This document shows, piece after piece, positions 43,993-52,684 of a stretch of DNA of 64,000 bases (position 1 is its first letter; each line of letters begins with the position of its first letter). The stretch covers positions 185,990 to 249,989 of the forward strand of contig JAHBTI010000002.1 in NCBI GenBank assembly GCA_019638705.1, written 5' to 3'. The translations under genes and the position numbers were made by a program. This stretch comes from Bacteroidota bacterium (GTDB taxonomy: Bacteria > Bacteroidota > Bacteroidia > B-17B0 > Aurantibacillaceae). A model generated the notes under the pieces. The model did not search any database and had not been told where the DNA came from. It was given only the letters and a program-made list of their open reading frames with translations.

Positions 43993-46845
43993 CTACAAAT
44001 TACAAATGCTCTTATACGCACAATATTGATGAACATCTTTATCTTCACTTTGTTCAAAGGATTGCGAGGCATCAAAAATTGTTTCTACAAAACGCCTTAA
44101 TTCATTTTCAAAATCGTTTAAAAATTCTTTGGTAAATTGAAAAGGTTTTTTGTCTTTACTTAAAATGTATTTGGGTTCTTCGTTAAACACTTTAAACGGA
44201 ATAATGCAAGGCTGCAATTTTTCGGCTTCGCGCACATTATTTTTATACAACAGCCAAGCATAAATGAGTAATTGAGATTGTTTGTTGTAATTTTTGTCGG
44301 TAAACACATCTTCAAACGTTTCAAAATAAAATTTGTCGCTTTGTTTTACCGAAGATTTGTAATCAATCACGCGCACAATTCCGCCAAACGTATCAATTCT
44401 GTCCATCTTTCCTTTTATGTAAACAGTTTTAGGTTGCCCACCAATGTTGATTTGCAGAGGTGCTGAAAATTCCTGTTCCAAAGCATTTAAAGTAAGCACT
44501 TGATTTTTTTCTTTTAATGCAGAAATAAAACGTAAATCGTTTTGCAGCAATTTTTTTACATATACTTTTATTACTTCCTGTTGCAAAAGACTTTTTCCTG
44601 TTGGTGATTGCCCGCCGAAATACGAAGCAAATTTTTCATTCACCACGTTTTCAATTTCTTTTTCTTGCGCGTGTAGTTCATCGTAAGAAATTACTTTCTC
44701 AACAAAATTTTTATAAAGCGTTTCCAAACTTTCGTGTAAAATAGAACCAAATGTATTTGCTTCCGCACTTTCTTCCACTTCTTCGGTTTCCTTTAATTGT
44801 GCGCCATAACGAAAATAAAATTTTAAGCCACACTCTTTAAACGTTGCCAAAGCCGAAGGTGACAAACCTTTGTATTCCTCATCACTCAAAGATTTTTCCA
44901 AAATGTTTTTCAACACATTTTCGTTTTTGTGAATGCAAATTTTGTTTTCTGTTGTTTCTGGAAAAGAAGTGTAAGCCGCAACTTCTTCGGTAATTTTTAT
45001 GTCGGAATTGTATTGCACCATTTCCAACTGCAACTGCGTAACAAAACGGCTTTTTTCGCCTTTGCCCAATGTATCGGTTTCGCTGTCGTAAGTAATGGTA
45101 ATGTCTGCGGCGCGTTGCAACAAACGGTAAAAGTGATAGGCATAAATGGCATCTTTTTCCAAATACAAAGGCAAACCAAAGGCGCGTTTCAAATCATTTG
45201 GGATAAACGAATTAATTGTTTTCCCCGAAGGCAACACACTTTCATTTACGTTCACCAAAATCACATGTTCAAAATCCAAAGTGCGTGTTTCCAACACACC
45301 CATAATTTGTAAACCTTGCAAAGGCTCGCCGATAAAGGGCGCGGAAGCATTGCCTACTACTTGCATATACAATTGTCTAAACGATTGAATATCGTTGAAA
45401 TGTGGGTAGCGCGACAAAATTTCGCTCAAACGGTTAAAATTTTTAAGAATGATTTGCAAATATTCCAACTCCAAATTCACTTGGTTGCTGTGTTTTTGTT
45501 GGAAGAAAAAATCAATCAATGTTTGCAACAATTCAATAAACAAAGTGCAAAGTGTTTGTGTGTTTGCCGCAGGTTGCAATAAATTTTGAATTGAAGAAAA
45601 ATCATCTTCAAACCATGCTTGTAAATGTTTGGAAGAAATAAAACTCACATTACGTTTCGCCACTTCGCGAATAATTTTTTGCGGATTTGTTTTTATATTT
45701 TTTGCCCGCAAATAATTTTGAAACAAAGGTTGCCGCAATAAACCGACAAAATCTTTGTGATAAATAGTTTTTGTTTTTTGTTGCTTTGAAAAGTTGTATT
45801 GAATTTGCAAAAGCAAATCTATCCATCCGTATGTTGCCGTGTATTTCAACGGATATTCCATGGTGATATTAACATGCTGCACGCCGCTTGGCAACTGGTG
45901 AAGCACAGGAGCTAACAGCTTTTCGTTTGCCAACACAACAGCCACTTTATCCAACGGAATATTTTGGTCAATCAGTTTTTGCAAAGTTTGTTTTACTACT
46001 TGCGCTTGACCGATTTGTTTTGGCACGGAAACGATTTTAATTTCTTTCGCTTGCTTAAAATTGTGTTCAATAAACAAAGGTTCACGTTGTTTAAACAATT
46101 CAAAGTTTTGTCGCAGAAACAAACCCGCTTCCTGATTTTTGTCGTGCAAATAATAATCGTCTGCGTCCCACAGTAATTCTGCTTTTCCGCTCGTATGGAA
46201 ATGATTGAAAATTTTTAATTCAGCCGCATTCAACGCATTAAATCCGCAAAACAATAGTTTATGAAATTGATTTGGGTACGCGCTTGTCTGCAATTTTTTC
46301 ACCGCTTCTCTGTATGCCAAACCCTGATACGCCCAATTATTCGCAATTAAAAACGCCGAAAAGTGCTTGTAGATTGCGCCCAAGCTGTTCATAAACTGCA
46401 AATAGTTTGTTTGGTATTCACTCAATGTTTCCGCACCCAAACTCCAGTTTTCAATTTCCTTAATGTTTTTGAGGTTTTCGTAAAGTTGCTCCGAACTGGC
46501 AAGGTAGCGGTCTATCTCGTTAAAGTCTTGCAAAATTAATTGCCCCCATTTGGCGAAGCTGTCAAAAGGCTCTGCTTTTGCGCCGTAGCAAGCTTTGTAG
46601 CTTTCGTACAAATGGCAAATCAAATCAATTTCTTCCAAAGTTTTTAGCTCGCTGAGTTCGGCAACCAATTCTTCGGCACTTATAATTGTTGGCAACCAAA
46701 TTGTTTTTTGAAAACTTTGCGCCAAATAATTTTTTAAAAACAATGCACCGCGTTTGTTGGGCAACACAATGCAAAGATTTTCAATTTTATCTTTGTAGTT
46801 TTGAAAAACGTAATTTGCTATTGATTTTAAAAAAGGCTGCGCCAT
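43993..46845 (-). CDS. AddB-like PD-(D/E)xK nuclease/helicase-fold protein
   Basis: 950 residues. The N-terminal region (LCIVLPNKRGALFLKNYL) resembles an inactivated UvrD-type helicase fold, and the C-terminal nuclease region has ILHESLE, GKMDRIDTFGGIVRVIDYKSS and the QLLIYAWLL helix. A Cys in FKECGLKFYF and CAYKSIC near the end recall the AddB iron-sulfur site; the first Cys of the terminal C-x2-C is His here (VHQYC), so the cluster may be incomplete. Partner AddA is not in the window. Processes double-strand breaks in recombination. Confidence 0.85.
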   Translation of the reverse strand: MAQPFLKSIANYVFQNYKDKIENLCIVLPNKRGALFLKNYLAQSFQKTIWLPTIISAEELVAELSELKTLEEIDLICHLYESYKACYGAKAEPFDSFAKWGQLILQDFNEIDRYLASSEQLYENLKNIKEIENWSLGAETLSEYQTNYLQFMNSLGAIYKHFSAFLIANNWAYQGLAYREAVKKLQTSAYPNQFHKLLFCGFNALNAAELKIFNHFHTSGKAELLWDADDYYLHDKNQEAGLFLRQNFELFKQREPLFIEHNFKQAKEIKIVSVPKQIGQAQVVKQTLQKLIDQNIPLDKVAVVLANEKLLAPVLHQLPSGVQHVNITMEYPLKYTATYGWIDLLLQIQYNFSKQQKTKTIYHKDFVGLLRQPLFQNYLRAKNIKTNPQKIIREVAKRNVSFISSKHLQAWFEDDFSSIQNLLQPAANTQTLCTLFIELLQTLIDFFFQQKHSNQVNLELEYLQIILKNFNRLSEILSRYPHFNDIQSFRQLYMQVVGNASAPFIGEPLQGLQIMGVLETRTLDFEHVILVNVNESVLPSGKTINSFIPNDLKRAFGLPLYLEKDAIYAYHFYRLLQRAADITITYDSETDTLGKGEKSRFVTQLQLEMVQYNSDIKITEEVAAYTSFPETTENKICIHKNENVLKNILEKSLSDEEYKGLSPSALATFKECGLKFYFRYGAQLKETEEVEESAEANTFGSILHESLETLYKNFVEKVISYDELHAQEKEIENVVNEKFASYFGGQSPTGKSLLQQEVIKVYVKKLLQNDLRFISALKEKNQVLTLNALEQEFSAPLQINIGGQPKTVYIKGKMDRIDTFGGIVRVIDYKSSVKQSDKFYFETFEDVFTDKNYNKQSQLLIYAWLLYKNNVREAEKLQPCIIPFKVFNEEPKYILSKDKKPFQFTKEFLNDFENELRRFVETIFDASQSFEQSEDKDVHQYCAYKSICNL

Positions 46846-46846
46846 T

Positions 46847-47095
46847 ATGAACATTGAAGATATACAGTTTCCCGTTTACCGCAAGTATAAAAATAACAAG
46901 AGTTATTTTAAAATTATAAACCCAAAACTTTTTGAGCAAATACAAATAGTGGGTACAAAAAAAATCATTTCTCAAACCGAAGCAAAATTGTTTCCTGAAA
47001 TGAGCTTTGTGCGCGATTTGGTTTTTAATTATGAGGAAATGGCGGTGGAGATTGATGAAGGGGAGTATGAGGGGGTTATGAATGAGGGATTATGA
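46847..47095 (+). CDS. Small hypothetical protein
   Basis: 82 residues. Begins MNIEDIQFPVYRKYKNNKSY, with a conserved-looking core (PKLFEQIQIVGTKKIISQTE) and an acidic tail. No domain recognised. It is divergent from the AddB-like gene, with starts one base apart. No signal peptide. Confidence 0.55.
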   Translation: MNIEDIQFPVYRKYKNNKSYFKIINPKLFEQIQIVGTKKIISQTEAKLFPEMSFVRDLVFNYEEMAVEIDEGEYEGVMNEGL

Positions 47096-47114
47096 ATGGA
47101 ATTATATTTGTAAT

Positions 47115-47582
47115 ATGAAAAACGCAGTGAGAATATTTGTCGCTCTCTTACTATTGATTATAGTTTTTAAAAGTGAAGCTCAATCAAGACGAATTGATAT
47201 AGATACATTGCAAACGTATTCTGATAAAATACTCGCTAATTATAGGATATATTCAGATTCGATTCTGAAAGAAGAAGGACAAGCTTATCTTTATCCTGAT
47301 ACTACAAAAATAAGCAGGTCTAAATGGTTGCCGAGATTTATAACAAAGCAGTGTTTTGTTGATAGAGCGGTTCTTCACGGCATAGTTACTTGTTTTTCAG
47401 AAAGTGGAAAATATAGGGTGGGAAAATATGACAACGGACAAAAAATAACGATGAATTACTACAATCCATCTAATAATGAAATCACTTACTCAGAATTTTA
47501 TGGCAATAATCTTCGCATTGACTATGACCCAGAACAAGGCACTAAATACTTGTTTCATGGAAAGAAAAAAGTGAAAGATTAG
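47115..47582 (+). CDS. Hypothetical secreted protein
   Basis: 155 residues starting at the ATG at 47115, with signal peptide MKNAVRIFVALLLLIIVFKS and probable cleavage after EAQ. The mature part has a helix (YSDKILANYRIYSDSI) and a C-terminal beta segment (VTCFSESGKYRVGKYDNGQK). No family recognised. A TATATTTG stretch (47103-47110) lies too near the ATG to be a normal promoter. Confidence 0.5.
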   Translation: MKNAVRIFVALLLLIIVFKSEAQSRRIDIDTLQTYSDKILANYRIYSDSILKEEGQAYLYPDTTKISRSKWLPRFITKQCFVDRAVLHGIVTCFSESGKYRVGKYDNGQKITMNYYNPSNNEITYSEFYGNNLRIDYDPEQGTKYLFHGKKKVKD

Positions 47583-47668
47583 ATTTTTGAACCCTTCCGA
47601 AACATTTGCAAAGCTACAATCACAATTCCACCAACTGCAATTTCAATCCTTTACTTTTTTGAAAATCT

Positions 47669-49063
47669 TTACCCGAACAAATTGCCAAACACTTCTTCAA
47701 TTTTAGACACCGACACAATTTCTATTTTAAAGTTTTTAATGTTCAATCCTTTTAAATTGAAAGAAGACACAAATATTTTTTCAAAACCTAACTTTTCCGC
47801 TTCAAAAATGCGTTGTTCTATTCTGTTTACAGGGCGAATTTCTCCTGTCAATCCCACCTCAGCAGCAAAGCAAACGGTTTGAGGAATGGGCAAATCTTCG
47901 CTGCTGCTTAAAATGGCGCACACCAACGCCAAATCAATTCCGGGGTCTTCCACGCGAATGCCGCCCGCAATGTTAATAAACACATCTTTTATTTCTAAAC
48001 GGAAACCGCAGCGTTTTTCCAACACGGCAAGCAACATGGATAATCTTCGCAAATCAAATCCTGTTGAGGAGCGTTGTGGTGTGCCATACGCCGCGCTGCT
48101 TACGAGTGCTTGCGTTTCAATCAACATGGGTCTGTTGCCTTCCATAGTTGCGGCAATGCTTACGCCGCTTGTGGCATTTTCGCGGTTGGTAATTAAAATT
48201 TCAGACGGATTAATCACTTCTTTCAAACCCTCGCCCTGCATTTCGTAAATGCCCATTTCGTTGGTGTTACCAAAGCGGTTTTTGGTGGCACGCAATAATC
48301 GGTAAATATGATTTCTGTCGCCCTCAAATTGCAACACGGTATCCACCATGTGTTCCAATACTTTTGGTCCTGCCAAACTCCCCTCTTTGGTAATGTGCCC
48401 TATCATAAACACGGGTGTATTGGTTTCTTTGGCAAAACGCAAAAATTCGGCGGCGCACTCACGCACTTGGCTCACGCTTCCCGGGCTGCTGTCCACATAA
48501 CTTGTGTGCAATGTTTGAATGGAATCTATCACCACCAATTGCGGTTCTATTTCTGTAATCTGCTGAAAAATATTTTGCGTGTTGGTTTCCTGTAAAATAA
48601 AACAGGTGTCAGTGGTAACGCCAATGCGTTCGGCGCGCATTTTTATTTGTTGTTCGCTTTCTTCGCCGCTTACATACAGCACTTTTAAATTTTTTAAGCG
48701 TAACGCGAGCTGCAACATGAGGGTTGATTTACCAATTCCCGGTTCACCGCCAAATAATACCAAACTTCCGGGTACAATGCCGCCGCCCAAAACCCTTGCT
48801 AATTCTTTGCCCGGCACGGCAATACGCGGAAAATTTTGCAAACCCACATCTTGCAGTAACACAGGTTTGTTGCTTTGATTTTTAGGATTTTTGTTTGACG
48901 AAAAAATTTGCAGGCGCGAGTTTTTAGTTTCCTTGTGCAAAATTTCTTCTACATAAGTGTTCCACTCGCCGCAGCTTGTGCAACGCCCCACCCATTTGGC
49001 GGATTGCGTGCCGCAGTTTTGGCAAAAGAATGTTGTTTTTGTTTTGGCTGTTGTTGATGACAT
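47669..49063 (-). CDS. radA: DNA repair protein RadA
   Basis: 464 residues. N-terminal zinc finger (CQNCGTQSAKWVGRCTSCGE), RecA-like ATPase with Walker A GGEPGIGKSTL, the RadA-specific KNRFG motif, and a C-terminal Lon-protease-like domain (GGIRVEDPGIDLALVCAILS). Helps branch migration in recombinational repair. A perfect 7-bp dyad overlaps its start. Confidence 0.95.
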   Translation of the reverse strand: MSSTTAKTKTTFFCQNCGTQSAKWVGRCTSCGEWNTYVEEILHKETKNSRLQIFSSNKNPKNQSNKPVLLQDVGLQNFPRIAVPGKELARVLGGGIVPGSLVLFGGEPGIGKSTLMLQLALRLKNLKVLYVSGEESEQQIKMRAERIGVTTDTCFILQETNTQNIFQQITEIEPQLVVIDSIQTLHTSYVDSSPGSVSQVRECAAEFLRFAKETNTPVFMIGHITKEGSLAGPKVLEHMVDTVLQFEGDRNHIYRLLRATKNRFGNTNEMGIYEMQGEGLKEVINPSEILITNRENATSGVSIAATMEGNRPMLIETQALVSSAAYGTPQRSSTGFDLRRLSMLLAVLEKRCGFRLEIKDVFINIAGGIRVEDPGIDLALVCAILSSSEDLPIPQTVCFAAEVGLTGEIRPVNRIEQRIFEAEKLGFEKIFVSSFNLKGLNIKNFKIEIVSVSKIEEVFGNLFG

Positions 49064-49082
49064 AAGACAAAGTTATGTCTTA
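49063..49082 (-). promoter_or_regulatory. Dyad over the radA start/-7 region
   Basis: TAAGACA (49063-49069) and TGTCTTA (49076-49082) form a perfect inverted repeat with a six-base spacer. The minus-strand -7 box TAACTTTG (49075-49068) lies inside it. A repressor could act here, but it would sit on the start codon as well. Confidence 0.35.
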
Positions 49083-49119
49083 ATGAGCGAAATGCTTGCT
49101 ATTAATTGTAGCAAGTTCC

Positions 49120-49139
49120 AAAGCCCCAAAGGGGGCTTT
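49120..49139. terminator. GC-rich hairpin at the end of the barrel gene
   Basis: AAAGCCCC (49120-49127) pairs with GGGGCTTT (49132-49139). It overlaps the stop codon of the minus-strand barrel gene; there is no T run, so termination is doubtful. Confidence 0.35.
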
Positions 49140-50046
49140 ACATTTTATAATAAAACCTCAGCCCTACGCTGTTTTGCCATTTTAAGGTTGGGCTTACGCC
49201 CATATTTACTTTTTCAAAAGAGGGCGTGTAAACTATTTGGGCAATAAATTTTTCGCTCATGTCAATATTTAAACCTGCGCCTGCATACGCACCAATGCCA
49301 AAACCTAAGGGGCGTTTCATGGGTAAAAAAGTGTTGTAAGATTGATTGTTATACTGCACAAGGTCAATGACAAGTGTGTTTATGTAAATGGTGTTTTTAT
49401 CAAACTTGCTTAATGTTCCCATTAAACCGCACTCAAAAAGAAAATTTATTTTCTCGTCTTCGCCAAACAAACGCTGAAATGCCAACTGAAACATTAAACG
49501 CTGTTCAGAGCCTCTTATGGGCATATTAACAAGGTTTGGATTAACGGCAGGGTTTGGATTTTGCGGTCTTATTTTAGTTATGGTAAACACGCCCTCTGCA
49601 TTAAGTTTTACGCCGTTTACATTAAGCAGAAAAAAACTTGTCGGATTAACAGGAAATTTAAAATTTACGCCAACCGAAATAGCAGGTGTGTAGCGCATAT
49701 TTACCGGCATATCGCTTTCGTCAAAATTCCATTGCCCCGGGTCAACGCCAAGCGCCTCGGCAACTTGGTCGCGGAAACCGAAACCGCCGCCGTATTCCAT
49801 TTTAATTTTTTGATACATTAAACTGTTGGGATAAGAATTTCGGTTTCCGTCTATATCAAAGCCGTAACCATCGTACATACTTGCGGTGTATTTGTTGGCA
49901 AAATACGAACCGACATACAAACCCGTTAAAAATTTGGCTTTTTTGGAAGACGGTTTTTCTTCGGGGTCATGCTCTTCTTGCTCTTGCGCAAAAACGCTCA
50001 GGCAATTTGCCAAAAGAAAAATAAAAAGGACTGTCTGTTTTTTCAT
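49138..50046 (-). CDS. Outer-membrane beta-barrel (PorT-like) protein
   Basis: 302 residues. Signal peptide MKKQTVLFIFLLANCLSVFA, acidic/basic linker (QEQEEHDPEEKPSSKKAKF), then a barrel of alternating strands ending in VGLRFYYKM. Small outer-membrane barrels of the PorT/OmpA-like class are typical, but a specific match is not evident. It is the last gene of the operon with the MORN protein, sensor kinase and LytTR regulator, so it could be an output or sensing partner. Confidence 0.6.
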   Translation of the reverse strand: MKKQTVLFIFLLANCLSVFAQEQEEHDPEEKPSSKKAKFLTGLYVGSYFANKYTASMYDGYGFDIDGNRNSYPNSLMYQKIKMEYGGGFGFRDQVAEALGVDPGQWNFDESDMPVNMRYTPAISVGVNFKFPVNPTSFFLLNVNGVKLNAEGVFTITKIRPQNPNPAVNPNLVNMPIRGSEQRLMFQLAFQRLFGEDEKINFLFECGLMGTLSKFDKNTIYINTLVIDLVQYNNQSYNTFLPMKRPLGFGIGAYAGAGLNIDMSEKFIAQIVYTPSFEKVNMGVSPTLKWQNSVGLRFYYKM

Positions 50047-50076
50047 CAGCAATAAAATTAAAGAGATTTTGTGTTT

Positions 50077-50844
50077 TTACAGCATATTGAGTTTTCTCAT
50101 CAGTTCTTCGCGGTACGAACCACCAATAGGAATTGTTTTTTTCTCGTGTTCCAAAATAACATTTTGAGTATCTATGCTTTGAATTTTATCTAAGCGCGCA
50201 ATAAACGAACGGTGAACGCGCGCAAATTCTGAAGAACCGAGTTTTTTTTCAATGTCTTTCATGGTGCTGTGCACAACGTAGCGCGTGTTTTGCGTGTTAA
50301 TAATCACATAGTCTTTCAGGGCTTCTACATAATAAATGTCTTCTAAAAGCACTTTTACCAATTTGCTGTTTGACTTTACAAATAAAATGCCGTTTGTTTT
50401 TTCTTTATCGTCTTTTCCTCCCTCCACCAGCGAATATAAAAAGTCGCGCTCTTTTTGCAGTTCGGCATCGCGGCGGTGTTTATAAACTGCCATTTCTATG
50501 GCGGTGTGCAGTTCTACTTCTTTAAATGGTTTTAAAATATAGCCGTAAGGTTCGGTTATTTTTGCTTTTTCCAATGTGTCTTGGTCGGCATAGGCGGTAA
50601 GAAACACAACCGGCACATTAATTTTACCTTTCAGTTTCTCGCTCACCTCTATGCCTGTCATAGTACCTTTAATCATAATATCCATGAGCACCAAATCGGG
50701 TGCTAAGGCAGTAATTTTGTCAATAGCTTCTATTCCGTTGTTGGCTACGCCAACAACAGAATACCCCAGCTTAATCAAGCTGTTTTGAATGTCTTTGGAA
50801 ACAATACTCTCGTCTTCTACAATAAATATGTTCAGCTTTTCCAT
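50077..50844 (-). CDS. LytTR response regulator
   Basis: 255 residues. Receiver domain with Glu/Asp at 10-11, phospho-acceptor Asp near 55 (LVLMDIMI), Thr near 83 and Lys near 105 (ILKPF). A LytTR DNA-binding domain follows (LEDIYYVEALKDYVIIN; FARVHRSFIARLDKIQSI). Transcription factor of a two-component pair with the kinase encoded immediately upstream. Target promoters unknown. Confidence 0.92.
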   Translation of the reverse strand: MEKLNIFIVEDESIVSKDIQNSLIKLGYSVVGVANNGIEAIDKITALAPDLVLMDIMIKGTMTGIEVSEKLKGKINVPVVFLTAYADQDTLEKAKITEPYGYILKPFKEVELHTAIEMAVYKHRRDAELQKERDFLYSLVEGGKDDKEKTNGILFVKSNSKLVKVLLEDIYYVEALKDYVIINTQNTRYVVHSTMKDIEKKLGSSEFARVHRSFIARLDKIQSIDTQNVILEHEKKTIPIGGSYREELMRKLNML

Positions 50845-50878
50845 TTTTTTTAAAATTTTTTTTTCGTGGTAATAATAA

Positions 50879-52672
50879 TCAGATTTTAAATGTTATCAAA
50901 ACCCGAGTTCCTTTATCTTTTCGGGTTTCAAATTCAATGTCGCCGTCCAGTTGTTCTACGAGCGTGTTTACAAGCTGCAAGCCCAGCGTGTTGCTGTTTT
51001 TAAAATCTATACCGTCGGCAAAGCCCGAGCCGTTATCTTTAAGTTCTATAAACACACGGTTGTTCTCGTGTTTCAGGTTAAGGGAAACCGTTCCTGTTCG
51101 GCTGCCCGAAAAGGCGTGTTTTATGGCATTGGTAACAAGCTCGTTTACAATTAAGCCTGCGGGAATAGAGTTATCCAGCGACAGCATAATTTGTTCGGCG
51201 TTTATTTCCACTTTTATTTTTTCTTCGGAAGAGGAATAAGACTGAACCACATTGTTTACAAGTGTTTTTAAATACTGCGAAAAGTTTACCGAAATAAACG
51301 ATTTATCCTGATACAAACTTTCGTGAATGTATGCCATTGTTTTTATGCGGTTTTGGCTTTCTCTTAAAATGGCGCGCGTGTTTTCATCGGTAACGTAAGA
51401 CGATTGCAGATTTAAAATGCTGCTTATTACCTGCAAATTGTTTTTTACGCGGTGATGCACTTCTTTAAGCAACACTTCTTTTTCTTTCAGCGAACTTTCT
51501 ATGCGGCGCAGTGCCAGTTTTTTTTCGGTAACGTTGTGTGCAATGGCACTTACTTCCACCACGTTGTTGTTTTCGTAAATGGGGTTTAAAAAAATTTCTA
51601 AAAATATTTTGTTGTTGTGTATGTCTTCGCCCTCTATTTCAAAGTTTATTGATTTTCCTTTAAACACCATTTGATAGCTTAAATCAAACACCTCCCAGTA
51701 GCTTTTTGTTTTAAGGTATTCATGCGTTTTTAAGCCTATGTAGGGTTTTATGTTAAACATGGCTATAATTAAATCAAAAAACTTTTTGTTGAAAGACGAT
51801 AATTGTTTGTTTCTGCTTATTGTCCACATATAATGGCTGCTGCTGTCAAAAATGGCAGTAATTTTAGCCGACTGGTTCAGCAGTTTGTGTTCGTATATTT
51901 TTGATTCGGTAATGTCGTGCGCAATGCAGCTTATCTCTACAATTTTATCTTGGCTGTTAAAAATAGGGCTTACAAAAACTTTTCTGTAAACCGCATTTTT
52001 ACTGTTTTCGTCTTCTTTTTCAAATTCTACCTTGTTTCCTTTAAACGCTTCATCGTATTTTTTATACCAAAAATCAATGTATTCCTGTCTTCTTTCTGTT
52101 ATGTGTTCGTCTATTTTACAACCAATGGTTAAGTTTACGCCTCGCAAAGACATAACTGTGTTGTAAAAGTTTTGATTGAACGAGGTGATTTGATATTTTT
52201 TGTTTACCGTCCATATAAGGTGAGGCGAGCTTTCAAAAATAGAACGCATTTGCGCGGTTTTTTGAAGCAGGGTGTTTTCTGTTTCTTTCTCTTTGGTGGC
52301 GCGCTCGGTTACTTCATATAAAACAGACATTACCACTTTTTTATTTTTAAAATAAACTGCGGTGGCGTTAGACTCTATTAAAACGGTTTTTCCTCTGTAT
52401 GTTTTAAGCTCTAAATTGGAATTATAGATTGTTTTTCCGCCCAGTATTACTTTAACGGATTTTTGAATGCGTGCTGTTTTTTTATCGTCAAGCATTTGCA
52501 AAAAACTTCCTTTTTCCAACAGTTCGTTTAAAGCATTTTTGGGAATGGAAAAAAATTTAATGGCTTCTTTGTTTGCGAAATATATTTTTTTCTCGTCAAA
52601 CAGTATCACCGGCACAGGAATGGCGTCTAACGTTTGTTCATCTACCGTTTGTATTTTTTTTGAAGCTGCCAT
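50879..52672 (-). CDS. PAS sensor histidine kinase, HWE/HisKA_2 type
   Basis: 597 residues, no obvious transmembrane segment. Three PAS-like sensor domains (~15-130, ~140-260, ~270-385) are followed by a HisKA_2 dimerisation helix with phospho-His in EVHHRVKNNLQVISSILNLQ and an HATPase with NELVTNAIKHAF and DNGSGFADG. Cytoplasmic sensor of unknown ligand. Stands 12 bases downstream of the MORN-repeat gene and 34 bases before the regulator gene. Confidence 0.9.
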   Translation of the reverse strand: MAASKKIQTVDEQTLDAIPVPVILFDEKKIYFANKEAIKFFSIPKNALNELLEKGSFLQMLDDKKTARIQKSVKVILGGKTIYNSNLELKTYRGKTVLIESNATAVYFKNKKVVMSVLYEVTERATKEKETENTLLQKTAQMRSIFESSPHLIWTVNKKYQITSFNQNFYNTVMSLRGVNLTIGCKIDEHITERRQEYIDFWYKKYDEAFKGNKVEFEKEDENSKNAVYRKVFVSPIFNSQDKIVEISCIAHDITESKIYEHKLLNQSAKITAIFDSSSHYMWTISRNKQLSSFNKKFFDLIIAMFNIKPYIGLKTHEYLKTKSYWEVFDLSYQMVFKGKSINFEIEGEDIHNNKIFLEIFLNPIYENNNVVEVSAIAHNVTEKKLALRRIESSLKEKEVLLKEVHHRVKNNLQVISSILNLQSSYVTDENTRAILRESQNRIKTMAYIHESLYQDKSFISVNFSQYLKTLVNNVVQSYSSSEEKIKVEINAEQIMLSLDNSIPAGLIVNELVTNAIKHAFSGSRTGTVSLNLKHENNRVFIELKDNGSGFADGIDFKNSNTLGLQLVNTLVEQLDGDIEFETRKDKGTRVLITFKI

Positions 52673-52684
52673 AATTAAAACAAT

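Noticed and set aside
44929..45388. Two plus-strand open frames (127 and 80 codons)
   Set aside because: Antisense shadows of the AddB-like nuclease gene.
47103..47110. TATATTTG as a promoter for the gene at 47115
   Set aside because: Only 4 bases separate it from the ATG, so transcription would start inside the gene.
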